NCBI GenBank assembly: GCA_946183175.1
Contig: CAMHBH010000022.1
Coordinates: forward strand, 1 to 20,968
Direction: 5' to 3'
Origin: an uncultured Oscillibacter sp.
Lineage (GTDB): Bacteria; Bacillota; Clostridia; Oscillospirales; Oscillospiraceae
DNA: 20,968 nucleotides
The translations under genes and the position numbers were made by a program. Below are positions 14,601-20,487 of the stretch, one piece after another (position 1 is the stretch's first letter; each line of letters opens with the position of its first letter). A model generated the notes under the pieces. That model saw only the letters and a list, made by a program, of their open reading frames with translations. It did no database searches and was not told the origin of the DNA.

Positions 14601-14991
14601 ATTCGTAGTCGATTCGCTCAATCCGGAAAATGACGGGTCTGGTGCCGTCGGAACAGCAGGTAATCATGGTATTTTCGTCGCGCATCCAGCCGCGCATAAT
14701 CGAGCCGCCCTGCAGGCCCGCATAGATATACCGCGAAATGGCGTCCCAGGCCTCGGAACAGTGGGGCATTTTGGGCCCGCCGGCCACGCTGTCCGGATTG
14801 GCGGCGGTTTTCGCGAGGGTATTCAGGCCCATATGCCAGAAGTGGTCGCGGTCGCCGTCGCGCTCGAATACGAACTCGTCGCCGACGTGGTAGCACGGAC
14901 AAGAACCCGATTCCGGGTCGGCGCAGTACTGCCGCTGTAACTCCGGATAGAGCTTCTTGTCAATGACCGTTACTTTCACTCTGTGTTTCAC
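14599..14991 (-). CDS. TIGR04076 family protein
   Basis: This 130-residue protein of the TIGR04076 family is of unknown function. The family pattern is visible: an N-terminal strand HRVKVTVIDKKLYPELQ, a cysteine-containing CPCYHVGDEFVFE, C-SEAWDAISRYIYAGLQGGS, and the ending ITCCSDGTRPVIFRIERID. The central insertion between about 45 and 75 makes it longer than the ~100 residues I associate with the family. The five cysteines could bind metal or be redox active; that is inference. The start is a GTG at 14991, seven bases after GGAGG. It begins 18 bases after the stop of the ricin-lectin gene, so it is the second gene of that operon. One gene encodes an exported protein and the other a cytoplasmic one, so the functional link is not obvious. 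Confidence 0.85.
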   Translation of the reverse strand: MKHRVKVTVIDKKLYPELQRQYCADPESGSCPCYHVGDEFVFERDGDRDHFWHMGLNTLAKTAANPDSVAGGPKMPHCSEAWDAISRYIYAGLQGGSIMRGWMRDENTMITCCSDGTRPVIFRIERIDYE

Positions 14992-15009
14992 GGCCTGTCC
15001 TCCGGACGC

Positions 15010-16314
15010 CTACGAGAGATACAGCGACGCGGTCGCTCTGCACCGATTGTAGTTGTCCATTACTCTCAGGGTTAAATAGCAGGTTGCGTAGTCGTTGCTC
15101 CTCCGGTAGAGGTTTATCGTGGCGGAGCCGGTATTCCCGGCGTTAGCGGGCCATTGCACGTTGGAGTAACTGGACATGCGGTAGCGCAGGGCAGACCGGG
15201 AAGTATCCACGATGACATTGCTGACGTTGTAGCCGCGGAACTGGATTCTCACGGAGCCGCTGGTACCCGGGCGCATGTAGTGACTGGAAATCGTAAAGCC
15301 ATTTCCGTCCACAAAGCGCGCCTGATAATCACTCACGTTGTCCAGGTACCAGAGTTGCGCTCTGGTGTAATTCGCGGGGTAGACCCAGATGTTGGTATAG
15401 TTCGCCGCGATGCCGCCGCTGGCGTCGAGATAGAAGCGGGTGTTGTACATGCTCTGAATGCGGTAGCCGGAGCCGGAACGCTGGAAACTCCACAGTTGGT
15501 TGCTGCCGCCGTGGTACTGATAGAGAATGACGTTGTTGCCGCCGTTGGAGTTCCAGTTGGAGGCGTTCACGTCCAGCACCTTCCCGGACTGCGTGTGAAC
15601 AATCTTATACCAGTTCTTTCCGTTCTGGTATTTCACGTATTGGATTTTGAAATCCTGGGCCCAAGTCCAGTTCGACCTGTAGAGCTGGATATTGGAGCCG
15701 TTGTAGCTGTTATTCCCGCTCAGGTCCATCGCGTAGCCCGTGTTGATTGCGGAGAGGATGTTGTAGCGCTGGCCGCTGTAGACGTAACTGCCGATGGCAT
15801 CGGCGGACATCTCGGTGTCGTCGATGGGTTCCGTCCCCTCGGGCGCGTCAACCTCCATCGCGTTGACCTCATCGGCCGCGTTGAAAGTTACGTCATAGGA
15901 ATCACCCAGCGGCACCATATCCTCGCCCAGCGCGAACAGCTTCACCATCTGCGCGTCCCGGCTGACCGTCACCTGGTTGTTGTTGACTTGCAGGATATCC
16001 AGCGCCTTGTCGTTTTCGTCGAAAGAGGCCGCCCAAACTACGGCGTTTTCCGGCCTGTCCAGCACGCCGGAAGCTCTTTGGCCGTCCGCGCGCGTCACGG
16101 AAATGCGGTTGTTCTCGCCTTCCTCGTCACTGCTGACGTGCCACTCCTCCGCGGGCGTTTCCGGGCCCCCGTCCGACTGCCTGTCCCACACGCCGTCCCA
16201 CAGGTCTTCGGGCGGCACTTCCGTTCCCGGAGGCTCGGACGACGACGCGAACACACTGACCGTCATCAGGATAGCCAGCGCCATGCTGAGGACGCTTCGC
16301 CTCATCTTTTTCAT
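15010..16314 (-). CDS. Secreted protein with ricin-type beta-trefoil lectin domain
   Basis: This 434-residue exported protein has a signal peptide (1-23, MKKMRRSVLSMALAILMTVS then VFA), an acidic low-complexity linker (about 25-70), and a small beta domain (about 82-145, with VVWAASFDENDKALDI and VKLFALGEDMVPLGD) of a kind often seen in secreted proteins of gut Firmicutes. A RICIN beta-trefoil follows (about 177-327), with three Q-x-W-like repeats ending in WAQDFKIQY, NQLWSFQR and AQLWYLDN. A C-terminal beta domain of about 105 residues (330-434) has no match I can name; its NATAS-like end is not an anchor motif. The trefoil suggests carbohydrate binding on host or bacterial glycans. No enzyme domain, SLH repeat or sortase motif is present. 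The ATG at 16314 follows AAGGGGG at a normal distance. Confidence 0.88.
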   Translation of the reverse strand: MKKMRRSVLSMALAILMTVSVFASSSEPPGTEVPPEDLWDGVWDRQSDGGPETPAEEWHVSSDEEGENNRISVTRADGQRASGVLDRPENAVVWAASFDENDKALDILQVNNNQVTVSRDAQMVKLFALGEDMVPLGDSYDVTFNAADEVNAMEVDAPEGTEPIDDTEMSADAIGSYVYSGQRYNILSAINTGYAMDLSGNNSYNGSNIQLYRSNWTWAQDFKIQYVKYQNGKNWYKIVHTQSGKVLDVNASNWNSNGGNNVILYQYHGGSNQLWSFQRSGSGYRIQSMYNTRFYLDASGGIAANYTNIWVYPANYTRAQLWYLDNVSDYQARFVDGNGFTISSHYMRPGTSGSVRIQFRGYNVSNVIVDTSRSALRYRMSSYSNVQWPANAGNTGSATINLYRRSNDYATCYLTLRVMDNYNRCRATASLYLS

Positions 16315-16338
16315 TCTACGATTCCCCCTTCAGTTAGT

Positions 16339-16363
16339 GTCGGTGTCCCGGCAGGACGCCGAC
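16339..16363 (-). other. Leader hairpin of the ricin-lectin operon
   Basis: GTCGG/CCGAC (16339-16343, 16359-16363) and GTCC/GGAC (16345-16348, 16354-16357) form a nine-base stem with one mismatch and a five-base loop. It lies in the untranslated leader about 25 bases upstream of the start codon, between promoter and ribosome site, without a T-run. Confidence 0.4.
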
Positions 16364-16405
16364 CAGATTCTTCCTTATCTGCATAGACGTTTTCGCTTCC
16401 TTCCT

Positions 16406-16434
16406 ATGATACCATAAGATTCCATACATTGCAA
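16406..16434 (-). promoter_or_regulatory. Extended -10 promoter of the ricin/TIGR04076 operon
   Basis: On the minus strand TTGCAA (16429-16434), a 17-base spacer and TATCAT (16406-16411) preceded by TGG, which is an extended -10 element. The leader to the ATG at 16314 is about 85 bases. Confidence 0.7.
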
Positions 16435-16473
16435 GGGTTTTCTATGCGGAAATACGGGAAGGCTGTCTGTGAT

Positions 16474-17085
16474 TCACAGGCTGTCCCAGTCGATTTTGTC
16501 GGACTTGTAGAAAAATTCGCGGTCGCGCTCCCCGACGGCCCGGAGCACCCGGCACGGATTCCCGACGACGAGCACGTTGTCGGGGATGTCCTTTGTGACG
16601 ATACTCCCGGCCCCGATAACCGTATTGCCGCCGATAGTCACGCCGGGGACAATCACGACGCCCGCGCCTATCCACGCGTTGTCGCCGATGTGAACGTCGC
16701 GGTTATATTGCAGGCCTCTTGCGCGGAGTTCGGGGTCAACGGGGTGATTCGCGGTGGCAATCGTGACATTCGGCCCGAACATCACCTTGTCGCCGACGTA
16801 AATGTGCCCGTCGTCGACGAGGGTCAGGTTGAAGTTGGCGTAGACGCCCGAGCCGAAATGTACGTGGTGCCCGCCCCAGTTGGCGCGGAACGGGAGTTCG
16901 ATATAGCAGTTGTCGCCGCACTCCGCGAAGACTTCCCGCATGTAGGCCTCTTTGGCGGCGTAGTCGGAGGGCCGCAACTGGTTGAAGGCCCATAGCCTGT
17001 CCTGGAAGGGCACCTGTTCGCGCATAATCTCCGGGTCGCCGGGGTCGTAAATCAGGCCCTGTAACATTCTCTGGTACTGCGTCAT
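16474..17085 (-). CDS. Sugar O-acetyltransferase, maltose acetyltransferase (Maa/LacA) type
   Basis: This 203-residue cytoplasmic enzyme of the left-handed beta-helix (hexapeptide) family is predicted to transfer acetyl from acetyl-CoA to a sugar hydroxyl. The Maa N-terminal domain is present (about 1-55, MLQGLIYDPGDPEI and the helix with LRPSDYAAKEAYMREVF). After it comes the beta-helix with N-terminal GxNCYIELPFRANWG, catalytic H114 in TANHPVDPE, the NRDVHIGDNAWIGAG turn, and the closing GAGSIVTKDIPDNVLVVGNP. The length is normal for Maa, LacA and NodL proteins. The ATG at 17085 is eight bases after AAGGAG. It is the last gene of the DUF1846 operon. A 12-codon reading frame just upstream, which repeats its first ten bases, ends across its start codon. 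The physiological sugar is not known. Confidence 0.92.
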   Translation of the reverse strand: MTQYQRMLQGLIYDPGDPEIMREQVPFQDRLWAFNQLRPSDYAAKEAYMREVFAECGDNCYIELPFRANWGGHHVHFGSGVYANFNLTLVDDGHIYVGDKVMFGPNVTIATANHPVDPELRARGLQYNRDVHIGDNAWIGAGVVIVPGVTIGGNTVIGAGSIVTKDIPDNVLVVGNPCRVLRAVGERDREFFYKSDKIDWDSL

Positions 17086-17120
17086 AGTACAAACTCCTTA
17101 CTTCTCCCGGACTGCGTCAT
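17076..17120 (-). repeat. Duplicated gene-start decamer upstream of the acetyltransferase
   Basis: ATGACGCAGT occurs at the acetyltransferase start (minus strand, from 17085) and again 35 bases upstream (from 17120). The upstream copy opens a 12-codon frame whose TGA overlaps the real start as ATGA, with the AAGGAG ribosome site inside it. This is a possible leader peptide or a remnant of a start-site duplication. Confidence 0.5.
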
Positions 17121-17129
17121 GGTATCCCG

Positions 17130-17597
17130 TCACTTTTCGCGGACGCGCTTCCCGGTCATGTGCTCTACGGTCAGCTCCAGGCACTGTACGCGTTTCCCGT
17201 CGCGTTGCAGTTCGGTTTCCACGTAGTCGGGGGCGGCGTACTTCAGCCCCAGCGCGCGGACGCGTTCCAGGACTTCCGCGCGGTCGTCGAGAATCCGCAC
17301 CCGCCCGAAGACAATCACGCTCCGGAATGTCAGCCACCATTCCCCGGGCGTACGCTCCCCGGCGTCCATGACGCAGAAGGTCGCCTTGTCGCAACGCCGG
17401 ATTGCGTCTATTTTGTGGCCCTCCCCGGCGCAGTGAAAGTACAGCTTCCCGCCCTCGTAGACGAAATCGAGCGGCACCGCATAGGGGTAGCCGTCGTCTC
17501 CGAGCACGGCGAGTACGCCGCGCGGCGCGCGGCGCAGGATTTCCGCGCACTCCGATTCGGGCAACTGCTGTCCGTGGCGGCGCATTTCGCGGAACAT
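17130..17597 (-). CDS. Pyridoxamine 5'-phosphate oxidase-like flavin split-barrel protein (NimA-like)
   Basis: This 155-residue cytoplasmic protein of the PNPOx-like / NimA group probably binds FMN and reduces a small molecule; some relatives reduce nitroimidazoles. It starts MFREMRRHGQQL, followed by GVLAVLGDDGYPYAVPLDF (the split-barrel core, 27-45) and LYFHCAGEGHKIDAIRRCDKATF (52-74, with the histidine found in Nim proteins). FRSVIVFGRVRIL and the ending LELTVEHMTGK are also typical of this group. The ATG at 17597 is nine bases after AAGGAGG; a GTG three codons upstream abuts that site and is rejected. It lies 14 bases after the DUF1846 stop, within the same operon. True pyridoxamine phosphate oxidase activity is unlikely for this subgroup. 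Confidence 0.9.
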   Translation of the reverse strand: MFREMRRHGQQLPESECAEILRRAPRGVLAVLGDDGYPYAVPLDFVYEGGKLYFHCAGEGHKIDAIRRCDKATFCVMDAGERTPGEWWLTFRSVIVFGRVRILDDRAEVLERVRALGLKYAAPDYVETELQRDGKRVQCLELTVEHMTGKRVREK

Positions 17598-17611
17598 CGT
17601 ATTCACCCTCC

Positions 17612-19096
17612 TTACTTGTGGTATAACCGCTTGGTCTCGTAGCGCGGCTCACAAGTGACGTTGATTCCGAGTTGCCGCAAAAGGTTGATGTCCTCCTCAC
17701 TGAGAATTACGGAAAAGTGGGCGTCACAGCCGTGGAGTTTCGGCAACTGCTGTTGTGCCAAATCGGCGAGGGGGTTCGTCAAAGCGGAAATCGTCAGGGC
17801 CATTAACACCTCGTCGGTGTGCAGACGGGGGTTTTTATGTCCCATGTAGCGCGTTTTGAGGCGGCAGACGGGTTCCAAGACTTGCGCCGACATGATGTCC
17901 AGATTCGGGTCGATACCGCACAGGGCTTTCAGGGCGTTGAGGAGCAGGGACGACGCCGCGCCCAGTCGGGAGGACGTTTTGCCGGTGATAATGCGCCCGT
18001 CGTTGAGCACCATGGCCCCGGCGGGGGCGGACGTGTCCTCGGCCTTTTTCATGGCGGCGGCGATTGCGGGGTTGAGTTCGGGCGTGACGCCGCCGCGCCG
18101 CATAATCAGCTCAAGGCGTCGGACAGCGGCGTCCTGTCCGCGGCCCTGTACGCGTTCGACGAGGGCGGCGTAGTAGCGGCGGAGAATCTCCCGGCAGGAT
18201 GCCGCGCGGCAGATTTCGTCGTCGATGATACATTTCCCGGCCATATTCACGCCCATGTCCGTCGGGGAGCGGTACGGCGAACCGCCCTGAATCTGCTGAA
18301 ACATGGCGTTGAGTACGGGGAAGGTCTCCACGTCGCGGTTGTAGTTGACGGCGGTTGCCCCGTAGGCCTCCAGATGGAAGGGGTCAATCATGTTTACGTC
18401 GTCCAAATCGGCGGTTGCGGCCTCGTAGGCGAGGTTTACCGGGTGCGTCAGGGGCAGATTCCAGACGGGGAACGTCTCGAACTTGGCGTAGCCGGACGTA
18501 ACGCCGCGCTTGTAGTCGTGGTAGAGCTGTGACAGGCAGGTTGCCATTTTGCCGCTCCCGGGCCCGGGGGCCGTCACGACGACCAAAGAGTGCGTCGTCT
18601 CGATGTAGTCATTGCGCCCGAGGCCGTCGTCGCTGACGACGTGGGGGATGTCGCCGGGGTAATTCTCAATGGGGTAGTGGCAGTAACAGCGGACGCCGAG
18701 CGCCCGGAGGCGTTGCAGGAACGCGTTGGCGGCCCCCTGTCCCTGGTAGCGCGTGACGACCACGCCGCCGACGTACAGGCCGAGGGAGTGGAAAACGTCC
18801 ATGAGGCGGAGCACGTCGTCGTCGTAGGTGATGCCGAGGTCGCCGCGAATCTTGCTCTTCTCGATATCGGCGGCGTTGATGGCAATCACGATTTCGACGT
18901 CTTCCTTCAACTGCTGGAGCATTTTCATTTTGCTGTCCGGCTGGAAGCCGGGCAGGACCCGCGAGGCGTGGTAGTCGTCGAACAGCTTCCCGCCGAACTC
19001 CAGGTAGAGCTTCCCGCCGAAACGCGCGATTCTCTCCTTGATTTTCTCCGACTGGATTTCCACGTACTTCTGATTGTCGAAGCCTATTTTGTCCAT
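17612..19096 (-). CDS. DUF1846 / UPF0371 family protein
   Basis: This 495-residue cytoplasmic protein matches the DUF1846 (UPF0371) family over its whole length, which is the usual size (about 500). Recognisable parts are the start MDKIGFDNQKYVEIQSEKI, GGKLYLEFGGKLFDDYHASRVLPG (27-50), and TRYQGQGAANAFLQRL. A glycine-rich loop APGPGSGKMATCLSQLYHD (176-194) resembles a nucleotide-phosphate loop. MAGKCIIDDEICRAAS lies near 285-300. The family's reaction is not established. The ATG at 19096 follows AAAGGGAG at seven bases; an upstream in-frame extension to 19162 runs over the promoter and is rejected. It is first in an operon with the NimA-like protein and the sugar acetyltransferase. The context gives no clear pathway. 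Confidence 0.92.
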   Translation of the reverse strand: MDKIGFDNQKYVEIQSEKIKERIARFGGKLYLEFGGKLFDDYHASRVLPGFQPDSKMKMLQQLKEDVEIVIAINAADIEKSKIRGDLGITYDDDVLRLMDVFHSLGLYVGGVVVTRYQGQGAANAFLQRLRALGVRCYCHYPIENYPGDIPHVVSDDGLGRNDYIETTHSLVVVTAPGPGSGKMATCLSQLYHDYKRGVTSGYAKFETFPVWNLPLTHPVNLAYEAATADLDDVNMIDPFHLEAYGATAVNYNRDVETFPVLNAMFQQIQGGSPYRSPTDMGVNMAGKCIIDDEICRAASCREILRRYYAALVERVQGRGQDAAVRRLELIMRRGGVTPELNPAIAAAMKKAEDTSAPAGAMVLNDGRIITGKTSSRLGAASSLLLNALKALCGIDPNLDIMSAQVLEPVCRLKTRYMGHKNPRLHTDEVLMALTISALTNPLADLAQQQLPKLHGCDAHFSVILSEEDINLLRQLGINVTCEPRYETKRLYHK

Positions 19097-19138
19097 GTAT
19101 AGTCTCCCTTTTGACCCAAGGCCGCTAGCTATCCCGTT

Positions 19139-19167
19139 ACTATACCACAGTTTTGGGGGCATGGGAA
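19139..19167 (-). promoter_or_regulatory. Promoter of the DUF1846 operon
   Basis: On the minus strand TTCCCA (19162-19167), a 17-base spacer and TATAGT (19139-19144) preceded by TGG, an extended -10. It lies about 43 bases upstream of the DUF1846 start codon. Confidence 0.65.
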
Positions 19168-19219
19168 TACAGGATTTTTGAACGAATCCCGCCGGAAAGT
19201 TTGGTTACTTTGACGGGAG

Positions 19220-19576
19220 TCAGAGAATGAGCAGGAGGCCCAGCGCGACAAGCAATTCCTCGTCGGCCCCCTCTCGGTAGAGCAGGAACAGCAGACAGAG
19301 GAGTAACAAGTCTCCGGTGTCGACGTTCTCCGTACGGGAGACGTTGAGCAGGTGCCGAAAGAAACCTTGCAGGCCGTCCCGTACAGGCGGGGGCGGGCCG
19401 TGGGGCGATTCCGGGGGCGGGTCGTGGGGCGGCCCTGGCGCTTCCGGGGGCGGGCCGTGCGGCGGTTCCGGCGGACTGTGCGGCGGCGGGACGTTCGGAG
19501 GACGATGGGGCTTTCCATCGTCCTCCGTGATACGGGTGTATGTGCCGCGGTCGTTGCGGATATAGCGGTTATACAT
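19220..19576 (-). CDS. Proline-rich small protein with leucine-rich C-terminus, unknown function (third gene of a coupled trio)
   Basis: This 118-residue protein has three parts: a charged, tyrosine-containing start (MYNRYIRNDRGTYTRITEDD), a proline/histidine-rich stretch (about 23-65) built from P-P-H-G/D-P-P-P units, and a C-terminal part (70-118) with FFRHLL, the acidic VDTGDLL and two leucine-rich runs around EGADEELL. The runs are short for membrane spans and may be amphipathic or membrane-associated. I do not recognise a named family, though similar acidic/leucine tails occur in small Clostridia proteins. The ATG at 19576 has GGGAGGG seven bases upstream, placed inside the end of the preceding gene, whose stop is three bases away. 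A perfect 13-bp inverted repeat lies in codons 17-27. Confidence 0.65.
   Translation of the reverse strand: MYNRYIRNDRGTYTRITEDDGKPHRPPNVPPPHSPPEPPHGPPPEAPGPPHDPPPESPHGPPPPVRDGLQGFFRHLLNVSRTENVDTGDLLLLCLLFLLYREGADEELLVALGLLLIL
19496..19527 (-). repeat. Perfect 13-bp inverted repeat inside the third trio gene
   Basis: CGGAGGACGATGG (19496-19508) and CCATCGTCCTCCG (19515-19527) are exact reverse complements around a six-base loop. It lies about 50-80 bases into the coding region and would form a very stable mRNA hairpin. There is no T-run after it on either strand. Confidence 0.85.
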
Positions 19577-19579
19577 GAA

Positions 19580-20008
19580 TTATCCCTCCCACTGCGACAG
19601 GAATCGCTTCCCCACGCGGAAGAGCCGCGCGAGGTGTAAGGCCCGCTCGATTTTCTCCTGTTTCTGGGGGCGTAAGTACGGGCGGAGCGCGTAGAGGAGG
19701 CGTCGGGCGTCGGAATCGCCGCCGAGGTCGCGCAGGAGCGGCAGGAACTTCGCGACGGTATCGGCGTCGGGGAGCGGCGGCATATTGTCGGGGACTTGCG
19801 GCGGATTCCCGGGCGGCGCGTCGCCGGACAGCGGATTCCCGGGCGGGGGCGGCGCGGCGTCGGACAACGGCGTCCCGTTGCCGGGAACGGGCGGCGGCCC
19901 ATTCCCGGAGACGGGCGGCGCGTTCAGAGACTGCGCGAGCCGCGCTATCTGCGCCATCGCGTCCGGGTTCGACAGAATCTGGTTGAGCCGTTCGTCAAAC
20001 TCCGCCAT
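19580..20008 (-). CDS. Small helical protein with proline/glycine-rich linker, unknown function (second gene of a coupled trio)
   Basis: This 142-residue protein has an N-terminal helix (FDERLNQILSNPDAMAQIARLAQSL, about 4-28), a long disordered P/G/N/D-rich linker with P-G-N-x-P units (30-82), and a C-terminal helical part (83-140: VAKFLPLLRDLGG, ARRLLYALRPYLRPQKQEKI, ERALHLARLFRVGKRFL). The L-x-N-P-x-x-hydrophobic pattern in its N-terminal helix recurs in the first gene of the trio. There is no signal peptide or membrane segment. I do not know a characterised relative; the C-terminal part resembles conserved unnamed Clostridia proteins. The ATG at 20008 lies inside the end of the first gene (14-base overlap), with GGAGG repeats upstream, indicating coupled translation. 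Confidence 0.7.
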   Translation of the reverse strand: MAEFDERLNQILSNPDAMAQIARLAQSLNAPPVSGNGPPPVPGNGTPLSDAAPPPPGNPLSGDAPPGNPPQVPDNMPPLPDADTVAKFLPLLRDLGGDSDARRLLYALRPYLRPQKQEKIERALHLARLFRVGKRFLSQWEG

Positions 20009-20270
20009 AGCCTCCGCCCCCTCCCCGCTCCATCAGACGCTGTAAGCGCGCAATCAGCGCCGCGCCCTCCCGGGTCCGCGTGACCTGCCGGAGACACTCC
20101 GCCATTTCGGCGGGGTTGCCGTCCGCCGCCGACTGCACCGCCTGCCGGAAGCGCGCGCCCCTGTCCGGCTGCGTGAGCAGTTTCATGAGCGTCTGCCCGT
20201 CGCGGGAGTTCATGATTTGCCGGAGGAGTTCTGGATTGTTACGCAATTCCTGTTCAAGCTGATAATTCAT
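19995..20270 (-). CDS. Small helical protein with polyglycine tail, unknown function (first gene of a coupled trio)
   Basis: This 91-residue, mostly helical protein has MNYQLEQELRNNPELLRQIM, DGQTLMKLL, FRQAVQSAADGNPAEMAECLRQV and EGAALIARLQRLM as likely helices with N-P and G-N-P turns. It ends in GGGGGYGGV. The glycine tail is encoded by the G-rich ribosome site of the next gene, which overlaps the last 14 bases, so the tail may be a by-product of that overlap. The ATG at 20270 has GGAGG seven bases upstream; the upstream in-frame reading to 20417 crosses the divergent promoter region and is rejected. No signal or membrane segment is present. No function is known to me. Confidence 0.7.
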   Translation of the reverse strand: MNYQLEQELRNNPELLRQIMNSRDGQTLMKLLTQPDRGARFRQAVQSAADGNPAEMAECLRQVTRTREGAALIARLQRLMERGGGGGYGGV

Positions 20271-20307
20271 GGTGGGGCCTCCGTTTCCGTTCGGGTTGCT
20301 ACGGTTC

Positions 20308-20315
20308 AGTATATG
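20308..20315 (-). promoter_or_regulatory. Possible -10 element for the three-gene unit
   Basis: CATATACT on the minus strand contains TATACT (sigma-A-like) and also resembles the -10 of sporulation sigma-E promoters (CATACANT). No matching -35 was found for either. It lies about 38 bases upstream of the first trio gene. Confidence 0.25.
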
Positions 20316-20411
20316 TGCCACGGCCCGCAAACGTGCCGACTTTCGCCCAGCCGGGCCGACACGCAGCGACAGAGGCGCAAATCGTGCCGCGGCGCGCCCG
20401 TAAATTGACGC

Positions 20412-20440
20412 TTGCAAAACTATCTGACAGCGTATATAAT
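20412..20440 (+). promoter_or_regulatory. Sigma-A-type promoter of the glycosyltransferase gene
   Basis: TTGCAA (20412-20417), a 17-base spacer and a perfect TATAAT (20435-20440). The leader to the ATG at 20488 is about 40 bases. Confidence 0.8.
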
Positions 20441-20487
20441 ACTTTCCACCTTACTGGACCGGGAAAAGAAAGGCAGGGACAAAACGC

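Noticed and set aside
16467..16479. CTGTGA-T-TCACAG palindrome at the end of the acetyltransferase gene
   Set aside because: Short, overlaps the stop codon and has no T-run; it could be chance or a weak CRP-like half-site match, with no promoter in the right place.
20271..20417. Longer N-terminus for the first trio protein
   Set aside because: The extension crosses the divergent promoter region and is arginine/alanine-rich, as expected of non-coding GC-rich DNA.
20271..20487. Possible small RNA or tRNA in the longest non-coding stretch
   Set aside because: No cloverleaf, T-loop sequence or terminator was found; the sequence is explained by divergent promoters and leaders.
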